NCBI GenBank assembly: GCA_030549335.1 | Contig: CM060191.1 | Location: forward strand, 53,295,447-53,359,446 | DNA: 64,000 nucleotides | Source of the DNA: Pontederia crassipes | Lineage: Eukaryota; Streptophyta; Magnoliopsida; Commelinales; Pontederiaceae | Direction: 5' to 3' | In this document: in pieces, positions 24,410 to 36,779 of the stretch | How positions within the stretch are numbered: the stretch's first letter is position 1 | How the letters are laid out: each line of letters begins with the position of its first letter | Made by a program: the position numbers and the translations under genes | The notes under the pieces: model-generated | Databases searched by the model: none | Seen by the model: only the letters and a program-made list of their open reading frames with translations | What the model was told of the DNA's origin: nothing

Positions 24410-24553
24410 TATGAGATGGAGATGGACAAAACAAATGTCTCTGATGGAGTAGAAGGTTCTCGAAGAAGATACGAAATACAATTTTATAATTATTAGAAAC
24501 GTAGTAAGTCAATTAATTATTAGAGTTATTTTTCAAAACATTCAGTTTAGTTC

Positions 24554-25559
24554 GGGTAAATTATACGAATGATCCCTCAACTTTAAGTCGATTTTCAAAT
24601 GGTCCCCCTACTTCAATTTATAATCAGAACGTCCTTCATCTTTCATTTTCTTGCACGCTTAGTTCTCCTGATCTGTGCTAGTGGATTTTCTGATTGCCCT
24701 GCTTACGTGACGAATTTTCTCTCTTCTCAACATCATTTTATGTGCGCCACGTTATTATAAAAATTAAAAAAATAATAAAAAAGATGAAGTTTTCACATCA
24801 TTAGAAAAATTTTAAAAATAAAAAAAATCAGGAACCGAAGAAAGAGGAGGGGGCGACCGCCCCAGCTCGTCGGAGCTCGAGCAGAGGGGGGCGACCGCCT
24901 CTCTCCCGCAGCGCAGGAGAGAGAGGGAGGGGGGCGACCGCCCCCTCTCTCTCTAGAGAGCTCCCCTCCTTCCCTCTCTCGGCTGGAGAGAGAGAGCTCG
25001 AGCTCCGACGAGCTCGAGCAGAGGAGGGCGACCGCCCTCTCCTTTTCTCTCATGCGCTGTGGGAGAGAGAAGGGGTCGCCCCCTCTCACGACTGGAGCTC
25101 CGACGAGCTCGGAGCTCGAGCTCGATGGGGGCGGTCACCCCCCTCTGCTCGAGCTCCGACGAGCTCGAGCTCTCTCGTGCTGGAGAGAGAGGAGGGGGTC
25201 GCCCCCCTCTGCTCGAGCTGGTGAGCTCGCCGGAGCTCGAGCAGAGGGGGGTGGTCGCCCCCCTCCTCTCTCTTCGGCTCCTAATTTTTTTATTTTTAAA
25301 ATTTTTTTAATGATGTGGAAATTTCATCCTTTTTTATTATTTTTTAAATTTTTATAATGACGTGACGGACATGAAATGACGTGGAAGAGAGAGAAAATCC
25401 GCCACGTAAGTAAGGCAATCGGAAAACCCACTATCACCGGTCAGGAGGACTAAGCGTGCAAGAAAATAAAAGATGGATGACGTTCTGTTATAAATTGAAG
25501 TTGGAGGATCAATTGAAAATCGACTCAAAGTTGAGGATCATTCGTGTAATTTACACCCC
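24554..25559. mobile_element. Foldback (Mutator-like, non-autonomous) element with about 280-bp TIRs
   Basis: The left arm (24554 to about 24835) and right arm (about 25280-25559) are inverted copies, about 85-90% alike by eye, beginning GGGTAAATTATACGAATGATC and, reversed, GGGGTGTAAATTACACGAATG. Between them lies a roughly 430-bp GC-rich core of palindromic GAGCTCGAGC and GGGCGACCGCCC words. No transposase is encoded. Long TIRs without a transposase suit a Mutator-like or foldback element. Flanks show either a six-base direct repeat ATTCAG (24540-24545 and 25560-25565) or a degenerate 8-mer TTTAGTTC/TTCAGCTC. It sits just upstream of the Nopp140-like promoter. Confidence 0.85.
24840..25270. 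repeat. GC-rich palindromic core of the foldback element
   Basis: Tandem and inverted copies of GAGCTCGAGCAGAGG, GGGGGCGACCGCCCCC and GAGAGAGAG words. Open in many frames on both strands through composition alone; no gene called. Confidence 0.9.
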
Positions 25560-26283
25560 ATTCAGCTCTTGCGTTTGTAAGGGCAAATTAGAAACCGAGA
25601 AAAAAGGGAAGGAATTTAATTTAATATATATATATATATATGTGGTTGGGCAAAAAAAATAAGAAATATTTGCTCCAAAACAAAATTATGGAAACGAGAA
25701 AGAATATTCAAATATTTATTATAGAAAAAAATGTTCGGTCTCGGAAAAAAAAACAGAAATTGCCCAGCCCCACATTGTAATCTCGAGCAAATTACCTCAC
25801 GCAATGTTTGAGAAATTAACACCGTTGTCAAAACGCTGTGATAGGAAGTCCTCCACCTATTCGCCATTTTAGCTCTCCCCAATCAAAACTTAAATCTTGT
25901 TTAATCTATTTTTTATTGTTTGCTTCCTTTTTTCTCTAAATAATTTATTTAGGATCCATTTGGTATTGGATTACTGCATAAACCAATGCCTTATTTTATC
26001 AAAAAACAGTTAAAATCAGTCCAAGTATAAATAAATATATAAATATTCTTGAGATTCGTGGATTAAATTAATATATGAAAAATGGCTTATCATCCTATCT
26101 TTTTTCATATATGTGGACTTTATTTTTGTCATATAAGTAACCATTTTCTCATCTTCTTTCTTTTCACTTCACTATATTTCCAATATTTTTTATGGAACTA
26201 ATGAATATATAGCTCATTAAAATGTTGTAAATTACATCTCATGGCGTTACCCATCCGATTTTATGATTTTTTTTTGTCTAAAA
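25560..26283. other. AT-rich intergenic sequence
   Basis: No coding signal. It contains a short (TA)n run at about 25623-25641. Ends at the gypsy LTR boundary at 26284. Confidence 0.6.
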
Positions 26284-29182
26284 TGTAACACACCGAAATT
26301 CAACTATGTTACGTAACGAAATTTTCTCTTAGTGTGATACTTTTTTCGATACATCTTTGATATTAACCCAGATGATTAATATGTGTGACACATAAGTTGA
26401 AAAGTTTAAAATATTACAACAATTCCCTAAGGAAATGTGAAGGCTAATAAAATGAAATAAAAACATCACATGAGGCATAAAATTCATGCCATAATATATG
26501 TTCATACATCATCAACAAATACAACTCAATAATGTAAAAAGCTCAATCTAAACTCTATGATAATCATATACACGCGTCACCCGAGTTGAAATTGTCACAC
26601 ACATTTCAACGACTCGTAACTATCTCATGTACTTGCGGAGATCACACAGGGATCAAAATCAATCGTTATTATAAAGTTAAGTGTGAATTCAAAATATGTC
26701 ATAAGGATGAACTATTACAGTATGTATGAAGCAAACATATTAAATAGATATAAAAAGAATTAAAGGGGATTATCATGATTCCATTATTTCATTTCATGTC
26801 CATGATCACATTCATAATTATAAGAACATAGTCCTTCCATTCATCTTTAGTCATTCATTTTATTTCATCTTATTCACGGGTTGAAAGAGCTCTCTACTTT
26901 TAAAGAGTACCATTGTAAATATATAAGAGTACAGCTACCTAAACCATGGTGGGCCACTGGGGCATCAGCGCAGTGGCGGAGCCACATGGGTGCCAGTGGG
27001 TGCACGTGCACCCACTGGATAAAGTTAATTGTAGTATGTACTTCTTCAGATGTTAATCTTTTCTTTGGCGGTGGAGTGCTTGGATATGATCTTGAAGGTC
27101 GCGCCCGTTCGAATTATTGTATTATCATAATATGGAAGCACATTACATTAATTATTATGAAAAATATTATTTCTCTCTTAAATCATTATATTTTTTATAA
27201 AGAAGTATAATAATAATAGAATAATAGAATAATATATTTCTCTCTTAGATTATGTGTTTCTCCTCATTGTATTGTTTATAGAGTATTATAATATTACATA
27301 ATAAATAATAGAATAATATATTTCTTAATTATCTTTTATCTCCATTAGTTTAAATTGTATAATTTAAATAATAATTGTCATTTATATATAATTAAGAGAA
27401 TATATTTCATGAACCCATTATTTTAATATGTTACCACAACATTTTTTAATAATAAAAATGATTTATTTTATTGCATAAATAATATGAAGGACATTATACT
27501 AATTATCATGAAAATATTTTGTCACTTTTAAATCATACATTTATGCTTAGGAAATATTTAAATTTTTAATAAAGTATTATTATATTTTGTCCCAATTAGT
27601 TTAAATTGTATAATTTCATGGTAAATATCATTTATTTATATTATCTATATCAATAGAAGAATAGATTTTATGATGATGCACTTAATCTTGATTTTATAAT
27701 CTCATTTCATGTCTAAAATATGTATACACAAATTTTCCAGATTTAGAATTAAAGTCAATATTATTTTGGATGTTAAAACCAATACTTTTATACATCGTAA
27801 TCGAAAAATAAGCTTATGAAAATTTTATAATTTATGTTAATTATTATATTAAAAATACTAGAATTATATGTGAACCCACTCAACATTTAGTCTGGCTCCG
27901 CCACTGCATCAGCGCCATGGCAGGTACTCCATAAAGGGAGAGGACGACCTCACACAAGGTTGATATCATCCTCAAATAAAGTGGAATGTCTCACACAAGA
28001 CTTATAGCCTTTCATAGGAAGTGTCTAACGTAAGATTGACAACCTCCCATGTAGGCAATGATAACTCTCATCTTTTATCTTTGTTAACTATAAACCTATG
28101 TTTCTATCACTCGAGTCAATCAAGAATATAGGGAGCAAAAGTGACACCATATTATTATAAAGTGTTCATGAGAAAAGGGGTAATCATATGAACATATGAT
28201 AATCAAATCATGGTTCTTAGTTAAGGTCATATTCATTCTCTCTCTAAGAAACGAAAGTCCAAAAATTAAACAGTCATCCGCTCTGGTATGTTCGGTGGTC
28301 GTTCGATAAAGGTCGGACATTCATCTTATCTGTACACATCGGCTATTCGATAAGTGTTCGAACATTTGTTCTAGATTCATACTTCAATCGTTCTAAAGCC
28401 ATGTACTAATAAGTGTTTGAACGTTCGTTCCAGATTCATATAATGTGTCTCATCGTAATCATGTTCAAATGTCCTCAACAATCATAAGCAAAATTGTCTC
28501 ATTACATATCCAAGTCGTTACAAGATTATTGCATGCACATCACATGAAAAAGGCATCTGACAACCATCATTTTCCAAATAATAAACTTTAGACCTCCTAG
28601 CATAAACCTAAAGCATGATTTCTACCCCATCTAGTATGATATCTACTCTAAAATCAGTCCTTATCAACTTGCAAATTATTCTGGAAAACCCCCATGACCC
28701 GTATTCCGAATTACACACCTTTTTGACGAAGTTCCATTAGATTTTCAATATATCAAGCTCTAGCTCTTTCATCTTGTCCTCCCACGTCCCTTGCACCTTC
28801 AATACTTGTGGAGGTCACCCCAATGTCCTCTGGCCAAGAAAAATGGAGGAAGAACACAAAGAATGAAGAAAACGATTGAGGGAGATGAAAAGGAAATGAG
28901 AAAATGGATTTGAGTTTTAAAAGGGCATGATGGTAGGGGGTTTCGGTCAATAACTCCTCCAGATCATGAGTGGAGGGGGTTATAGATTTTTAGGCATAAT
29001 GGAGGAAAGAGAGATCAAAATTGGTCCTCTTGATTTTTCTGTCTATTGCGCTTTCGGACGTCCGGTGGAGATCGTCGGCTGAAGTATCAATCAGTGGCGA
29101 TTTTAGGCGATGGAGCATCCAAAAATTTGATGTCAATGAATTTATGAATTTTATTTATTTTATGAATTATGGGTGTGTTACA
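26284..29182 (-). repeat. Gypsy 3' LTR, interrupted by a hAT element
   Basis: On the minus strand it begins TGTAACACACCC immediately after the pol stop codon region (NNFSTGIIM then stop) and ends CGGTGTGTTACA at 26284. Total 2,899 bp, of which 945 bp is the hAT element at 26971-27907 plus its duplication, leaving an LTR of about 1,954 bp. No matching 5-bp flank can be tested because the other LTR is missing. Confidence 0.85.
26971..27907. mobile_element. Non-autonomous hAT element with perfect 8-bp target duplication
   Basis: 937 bp with terminal inverted repeats CAGTGGCGGAGCCA and TGGCTCCGCCACTG, flanked by CATCAGCG at 26963-26970 and 27908-27915. Eight-base duplications and CAGTGGCGGA-type ends define hAT elements. 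A perfect 26-bp palindrome lies just inside the left end (26993-27018). The interior is AT-rich with no transposase. Its ends resemble those of the hAT element at 39327-42394. Confidence 0.96.
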
Positions 29183-29830
29183 TTATAATACCCGTAGAAA
29201 AATTATTCATCCTTGAATCTTGTATGAAATAATTATTACCGAGCATGTGTAGAAACTCATGTCCCGTGATGATCTTCCATGTGACCTTGACCAATGATAT
29301 ATCTTTGTCCTTTTGGTATTGTACCTTGCGCTCCAAGATCTTCGTGGGGTACTTTGCGCATGTCAAATCCTACTTTAGGTTAGGCTCTTTGATCCTTGTG
29401 ATGATAGCGTCATCATGCTTGTATTGAGCATGGAGATGTGAAAGATGTTGTGCACTTATCCATAGGAAGGATGCAAGACCAACCTCCATGTTCCATCATT
29501 GACTAACTCTAGAACCTCGAAAGGGTCAACAAACCAAGGGCCGAGCTTTCCTTGTTTGTTGAACCACATGACACCTTTCATCAGAGACACCTTCATCAAT
29601 ACTTGGTCTTCGGCCTTGAACACTTGTTCTTTGCATTTTTTGTCGGCATAGCTTTTTACTGTCCGGAATGTGTTGCCTTCATTCTTTTCCTGATCACACC
29701 TCCGTGTCAACATAGCCAACTCACAATACTCACTCACCGACTTCACCCTAGTGTGCAGGCGATCGACAAGGTCTACTGTATGTCGCCTCAAAAGGCCTCG
29801 TGTCAATGCTGAAGTGGAAATTATTATTGT
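29183..29830 (-). pseudogene. Gypsy integrase C-terminal region
   Basis: An open piece on the minus strand (29806-29456) reads FKAEDQVLMKVSLMKGVMWF, then KLGPWFVDPFEVLELVNDGTWRL. This is the integrase C-terminal fold of gypsy polyproteins, in which GDRVFLKVSPMKGVMRFG and KLAPRYIGPFE are usual. The following piece (29366-29178) reads ILERKVQYQKDKDISLVKVTW, the segment that typically precedes the end of the polyprotein. Frame breaks separate the two pieces. No chromodomain is convincingly visible. Confidence 0.85.
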
Positions 29831-32830
29831 ATGAGAATTCTATCAATGACAAATGCTCGTCCCAACTACCATGTCAGTCCAAGGCATAGGCTCGAAGCAT
29901 GTCCTCTAGAGTCCGGATCGTCCTCTCGGACTGCCTATCCATTTGAGGGTAGAAGGTCATACTCTAGTTCAATCTGGTGCTGAAAATTTTCTACAGACTC
30001 TTCCAAAATCTCGACATGAATCGAGGGTCATAGTGGTAGATGCTCGTCCCAATTATCATGTCAATCCAAGGCATAAGCTTGAAGCATGTCCTCTAGAGCC
30101 CGGATTATCCTCTGAAACTATCTACCTATTTGAGGGTGGAAGGTAGAGTCTGAAAATCTTCTACGAACTCTTTCAGAATCTCGATGTGAATTGGGGGCCA
30201 CAATCTGACACAAATCAAGATTGAAATCCCATGAAATTGCATGATCTCTTAAGGATATAGCTCTAACAGACTCTCCTGCCTACTTCCACTTGATCGGCAT
30301 AGTGGACTGTCTTCGTCAGCATGTCGACCACGACTTAGATGGCATCATGTCCCTTTTGTGTCCGGGGCAAACCGAAGATGTCCATAGTGATGTTCTTCCA
30401 CTTTCATTACAGCACTCCTAAAGGCTTCATTAGTCCATACACTCTTTGATGTTCTATCTTGACCTGCTGGCAAACAAGACATTTGGACATGTAATCGGCA
30501 ATGTTTCTCTTCATGTCGTGCCATTAAAAGTCATGTTTAACACCCTTGTACACTTTCGTACTGCTCGGATGTATTGTGAACTTTGACTTATGGCCTTCGT
30601 CGAGCACTTCCCTTCTGATTGCATCATCATTCGGAACCCGGTTCCGGTACTTGATACCTCCGTGGATACCAACCTTAAAGTCCTATAGTTTGTTTTAGCA
30701 TATCTTGAATATTTTTGTGTACTCTTCATCCATCATGTGTGCAGTGATGATACTACTAATCATGCTCGATTGTAGCTAGTGCATCGTTCTTGGTGTCCTA
30801 CAACTCTAGAATCTCACTGGTTAATTTCTTCAATCATTTCATACTTATGGAGCTATAGGAAAGTCAGAGAAGCCTCCCATTTCCTATTGAGAGTGTCAGC
30901 CACTAAGTTCTCCTAGGGTGGTATTTGATTTCAAACTCATAGTGAGGAATTTCATCAATCTCTGTTGTCGCAAGTTTTGGACCTTCTGGGTGAAGACATA
31001 TTTCAAGCTCTCATGATCGATGAACACCTAAAATTCTTCACAAAAGAGGTAGTGCCTTCAGATCTTGAGTGCGAACACGATTGCTGTCAGCTTGAGATCG
31101 TGGTAGGGTAATTCACCTCGTGCTTCAGTTGTCTCGAAATGTAGGCCAATATCTTTCCATGCTGCATAAGGACTCAAGGTTGGTGCCGCAAGCATTATTG
31201 TAAATCGTGTACCCTCCGCTCTCCGATGGAATGGTGAGGATCAAAGGTCTTCTTTAATTCTTGGAATTTGTTTTCGCATTTGTCTGTCCATATGAATTCA
31301 TTCTTCTTGGTTAGATTGGTGAGCAGGGTTACAATCCTAAAAAAATCTCGAATGAATCACCTATAGTAGCATGCCAGACGAAGGAAGCTGTGAATTTGCA
31401 TCGCATTCTTTAGTCTAACCAAGTTGGTCACTACCTTGACCTTCCTTTGGTCCATCGCGATTTCACTTTTGGACACGATGTGCCCCAAGAATATCATATG
31501 CTCTATTCAAAACTCGCATTTAGAGAACTTTGTGAAAAATTGATGCTGACACAAAGTCCCTAAGATGATCTATAGAACAAACTAATCCATATGCTGCTTG
31601 AAAATCATGTTCATCAAATCCATAAACGTTGTTGGGGCATTCGTCAGTCTAAAGGTAATGACCATGAACTAATAGTGGCCATAGCATGATCGAAAGTTAG
31701 TCTTCGACACATCATCTTCTCCCGCTCCTCAAGTCGATCTTCGAGAGTACTTATACCTTGACAGCTGGTCAAAAGGATCATCAATCATGGGCAAGGGATA
31801 TTTGTTCTTTATGGTGACCTTTTCAACATGTAGTAGTAGATGCACAATTGTGAAAAACCATCTTTCTTGATAAATAAAATTGAAGCACCCAAATGGTAGA
31901 TGCTAGGTCTAATTAACCCCTTGGAGTTTGGTTTCGTCCCTGGTAGCAGATCGATCTTGAAGTCGATCTCCCTCATTGGCGATGATTTGGAGTTATCCTA
32001 TGAAAACATATTCGGAAAGCCCCGAACAACATCGATATGATGTAGAGCTGGTGTAGAGCATCGATTATCGTCAAGTACCCTCTGTAACCCTTCTGTAAAA
32101 GTTTATGGGCCTTCATTGAGGACATTATGATCTTAATGTTCAATTTTGTCATCCCTTTGATCATAGTCTTCTGGCTATTATGATTGTCGAGGATCTTCTT
32201 CTCTTTACATATGATCGTGGTGTGACAACCACTCCTTACATAAGATGACATCGTAGTTCACTAGGGATTACAATAAGGTCAGCAGAGAAGTTCTTCCTTT
32301 CCACTACAATTGGTACTCGAGGAGGTACTTCATTGTGTTGAGGGGTCCCCATTGGTGTCATTACATTCATTTTATGACTCATTCCTCTATTGGGTACATC
32401 TAGTGTAGAAGCACATGCCTCAGTAAAAGAGTGTGAGACACTTAAATCAAATAATACTACCATGGGGAGTCCTGTTATGAAGAGTGTACCTCGAATAACA
32501 TCGTTATCTTGCTACGTTGCATCCTCTTGAACGTTGGTACTCCATTTGTGTCTCTCTAATTCTTCATTGGGAAATCCCTAATGAAGTGTCCGGCCTTGTT
32601 GCATCCGATGCAGATGTCGTTCTTCATGCGATACTCTCCTCTATGTGGCCTACCATAATAGGCATAGTTTGGCACCCCTTTGAGGTATTGATCCTCTCCA
32701 AATTGACTCACTAGGCCCGAGTCAAGTCCATCAACAATTATCTTTGGGTAGCCACAACATAGCCATCCCACATCCATGCCCACGACCTCTACCACATCGG
32801 ACTGCTGATCGCGTCATAGGAGCCATCTAG
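29831..32830 (-). pseudogene. Gypsy gag-protease-RT-RNase H-integrase, heavily mutated
   Basis: Read on the minus strand. The CCHC knuckle at about 32620-32570 is CIGCNKAGHFIRDFP, with the last Cys changed to Phe. Protease near 32450 reads VLFDLSVSHSF where the family has FDSGASHSF, so the catalytic DSG is lost. RT near 31700-31500 shows RSCYGHY, LTNAPTTFMDLMN and KFSKCEF, but the YxDD region is deleted or garbled. RNase H near 31020 reads VFIDHESLKYVFTQK and NLRQQRLMKF. Integrase near 30500-30300 reads CLVCQQVKIEHQR, NITMDIFGLPRTQKGHDAI. A 187-bp tandem duplication lies inside integrase. The element is clearly dead. Confidence 0.88.
29854..30205. repeat. Tandem duplication, period 187 bp, within gypsy integrase
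   Basis: The segment beginning TGCTCGTCCCAACTACCATG at 29854 recurs at 30041 as TGCTCGTCCCAATTATCATG. The two copies run about 165-187 bp with scattered substitutions and short gaps. Confidence 0.9.
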
Positions 32831-33109
32831 AACACATTGGTAAGAATTTTTTTTAATATGAAATGCTAGGAGTAATTGGTTAAATACATTGACTTTCCAT
32901 TTAATAAGAAAAACTTTGCAAATACTTTTTAACCGGTGATATCAACATTTACATGGCATGTATTTTTGCAGATACAATGTATCCACATGCATAATAATTC
33001 TTTCATTTGCATATTAGAAAAGGGCTGCATATTGTATTATTTACACGAAATAAATATTTGTATTATCATCCCGAGTTGAAATAAATTGAAATTTTTTGTC
33101 ACCCGGAGC
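32831..33109. other. Unassigned junction between gypsy remnant and plastid block
   Basis: AT-rich, no coding signal. It contains the breakpoint between the truncated gypsy element and the plastid-derived DNA. Confidence 0.5.
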
Positions 33110-33217
33110 CTAGACAATCTTTTTTTGGACTTGAAGAAATAAAAAAGTCATTGCAATTGCCAGAAATACTAGTCCCACTAAAGGCACAAAAATATAGAGT
33201 AAGTTAATATTTGTCGT
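33110..33217 (-). pseudogene. psaI: psaI copy (photosystem I subunit VIII), plastid-derived
   Basis: The minus-strand translation contains YIFVPLVGLVFLAIAM, then LFLQVQKKIV and a stop at 33112-33110. This is the single-helix photosystem I subunit, 35 codons here against the usual 36 or so. The expected start codon reads ACG (33217-33215) instead of ATG. Several substitutions are present but the frame is open. In plastids it would be a thylakoid membrane protein; this nuclear copy lacks plastid expression signals and a transit peptide, so it is treated as non-functional. Confidence 0.88.
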
Positions 33218-34401
33218 AGAATGAGTGCCTTAATATTATATTTCTATCTAAATATTTATATCTATTAGATAGATATCTCATGATATATCTAATAGAAGTA
33301 ATATATACTATATTATTTTATTATATATATGACATAATATTATATTAAAATAGAAAAATAATAAATAATTTATAAAAGAAATAGAAATAGAAAGTAAGAT
33401 ATATATAATAAAGAAAAGATATAATAAATAAAAATATTGATTATATATAATTAGTTGGAAACAAAGGAAACCAAAATTCTAAAAATCATTAAATATTTTT
33501 TTAATTTGAAATTTATGTAAGTAATTTAAGTAAGTATATAGAATATATTCTAATTAAAAATAATGTAATTTTAATTTAATTAATAAAATTTATTTTACTA
33601 TTACTAGAAAGTCATTTTATTAAATTAATTATTTTATTAATAATAAAATATTAATTAATAATATAAAAAGTTCAAACAAAATAATAAAAATTTCAAAGAA
33701 AACAAAATCATTTATCATTTAATAAATATTAATTAATTTACTAACCTAACTCTAACTTAAAAAAAAAAGAATCAAAATGAAATGTGCATATTTTCCTTTC
33801 TTTTCTTTTTACGAATATGGGTGAGAATCCAACTTCCTCTTCTCTTCCATTCTTAATCTTCTTTCGATCTTCCTTTTGTAGTCTTTTCCTATTTCCTATT
33901 TAAAGTAAGGAGTTTTTTTATGAGTTCACAACTCTAACTAATCCGATTCTACAAATAAGGATTCATAGTAAAAATTGTGAGTCATGTATAAATATTGAAA
34001 TAACTTCTTTGTGTTTTATTCTATTTATTTTATTTATTTCTATTTCGATCGATTTTACATACTACAATTTTTTATTATTGTATTATTGTAGATTAATTTA
34101 ATATGTATTAAGTGTAAGAAAGAAGAGCAAGGCCAAAAAAAAAAGAATTTTCTCCAATTCGAATTCCTCGAAAGGATAAATTCATTCTTTTATCCTATTG
34201 ATGTGCTAGTTCATGATTACTAATCATAAATAGAGGTAGAAAAAAAAGAGATTTGGGAACAAATATTTTTTCTAAACTTCTCTCTTTTACTATAAGTGTA
34301 ACTTATGTCACCAAAGAAAACACCATTCTTAATAGTTCTTTTTATTAAGATGAACCAAATACTTGTTTGCTACAAAACAAATAAAATAACTAAATGTAGT
34401 T
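33218..34401. other. Plastid accD-psaI spacer-like sequence
   Basis: Very AT-rich, no coding signal, lying between the psaI and accD copies in the order expected of the plastid spacer. No further features recognised. Confidence 0.6.
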
Positions 34402-35031
34402 CTATACTTGATTTTTTGAATTTTGACTTGGAAAGAAACTATGGAGCTGAAATAACTCTTTTACCGACAAATGCAACATAAGCATTAGGTTTGGCAATAA
34501 TTACATCCCCCAAGATATCAAAACTAGCACTTACTCCACCCGTTGAAGGAGATGTAATAATTGATACATAGAATAACTTTTATCTGATTGATCGTCATAT
34601 GAAGCAGAAGATATTTTAGCCATTTGCATCAAACTCAAACTTCCTTCTTGCATACGTGTGTCACGAGGCATTTTCCCGTGACACAAAGCACGAAACTTTG
34701 CGGCACCGGTGCCGTTCAACTTAAAGCTCTCGGCCGCTCAGCATCAAAATCATGGAACACATGCAGCCACCCCGCACTGTGTAATATTGCGGAGTACCAA
34801 GTTATCCGCCCTTATGGCATTTATCCGTAATTGAATACTTATAAGAGCGACTCTCGGCATAGTCATCTCGATCATAAAACTTCCGCTGCTACTCAAAATA
34901 GGCTTGGCTAGGTGTTTATCCGCCTAATCGCCGCACGTGGTCTGGTGTCCGAGAATGACCCCGTGACACACACTCCTCCAGAAGCACATGTAATAATGAT
35001 AGGTAGGCGTTGATTAGTACCATATTCGACC
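34402..35031 (-). pseudogene. accD: accD copy (acetyl-CoA carboxylase carboxyltransferase beta), plastid-derived, interrupted
   Basis: Read on the minus strand: 35031-34971 gives EYGTNQRLPIIITCASGG. An insertion follows at 34970-34657, then 34656 onward gives RMQEGSLSLMQMAKISSAS, a frameshift, [22 protein letters not shown], then an internal deletion of about 40 codons joining to [15 protein letters not shown] and a stop at 34404. This is the C-terminal catalytic part of the plastid carboxyltransferase beta subunit, which makes malonyl-CoA for fatty acid synthesis. The copy is broken by the insertion, frameshift and deletion. The N-terminal half is absent apart from a short inverted piece at 35105-35149. 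Confidence 0.9.
34657..34970. mobile_element. 314-bp insertion in the accD copy, LTR-like or TIR element
   Basis: Begins TGTGTCACGAGG and ends CCCCGTGACACA, giving inverted ends TGTGTCACG/CGTGACACA and TG...CA termini. Removing it rejoins accD codons in frame (GGV followed by RMQEG). On the minus strand it starts TGTGTCACGGGGTC, a style common in plant LTRs, so a solo LTR or small TRIM is one option and a TIR element another. No clear target duplication was found. It is foreign to accD and has higher GC than the plastid DNA around it. Confidence 0.75.
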
Positions 35032-35104
35032 AATGGTTAATGATATGGGTGGTTTCGCTAGAATAGGTAATAATGAGATCACCATTTTAGGAAAAGATGT
35101 GGAG

Positions 35105-35149
35105 ATGGATTTTTAGTTTATGGGAGGTAGCATGGGATCCGTAGTAGGC
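35105..35149 (+). pseudogene. accD: Inverted accD fragment
   Basis: On the + strand the codons read MDF, stop, FMGGSMGSVVG. This is the conserved accD segment that normally lies just a few residues upstream of the EYGTNQRLPIII segment, which here is on the opposite strand less than 80 bp away. An inversion breakpoint must fall between them. Flanking sequence 35150-35292 was not identified. Confidence 0.75.
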
Positions 35150-35292
35150 GTATTCTCAATAGACCTATATCTACAATCATGGAATAGGGGTGTGATTTGG
35201 TAATATGCCAATTTGGACACTATTAGTAGACAAAATGATTTCTTTCACTTTTGAATTCCAAATAATTCGATTAGAAGACAGTATAAAAAAAA

Positions 35293-36779
<1,487 letters not shown>

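Larger units (their letters stand above)
26284..32830 (-). mobile_element. Ty3-gypsy retrotransposon, minus strand, 5' end missing
   Basis: On the minus strand the order is gag zinc knuckle (about 32600), protease (about 32450), RT (about 31700-31450), RNase H (about 31030-30930), integrase (about 30540-29830), integrase C-terminal region (29806-29183), then the 3' LTR (29182-26284). Integrase after RT and RNase H is the gypsy order. Many stops and frameshifts run throughout. No 5' LTR or most of gag is seen past about 32830, where unassigned sequence and then plastid DNA begin, so the element was cut by a later rearrangement. The limit at 32830 is approximate. Confidence 0.9.

Noticed and set aside
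24793..25357. Open frames on both strands in the foldback core
   Set aside because: Same compositional artefact; they read through palindromes of GAGCTCGAGC and GGGCGACC.
29552..29812. Plus-strand open frame of 86 codons
   Set aside because: Antisense to the gypsy integrase C-terminal region.
34624..34830. Plus-strand open frame across the accD insertion
   Set aside because: It runs antisense through accD into the inserted element, so cannot be a native gene.
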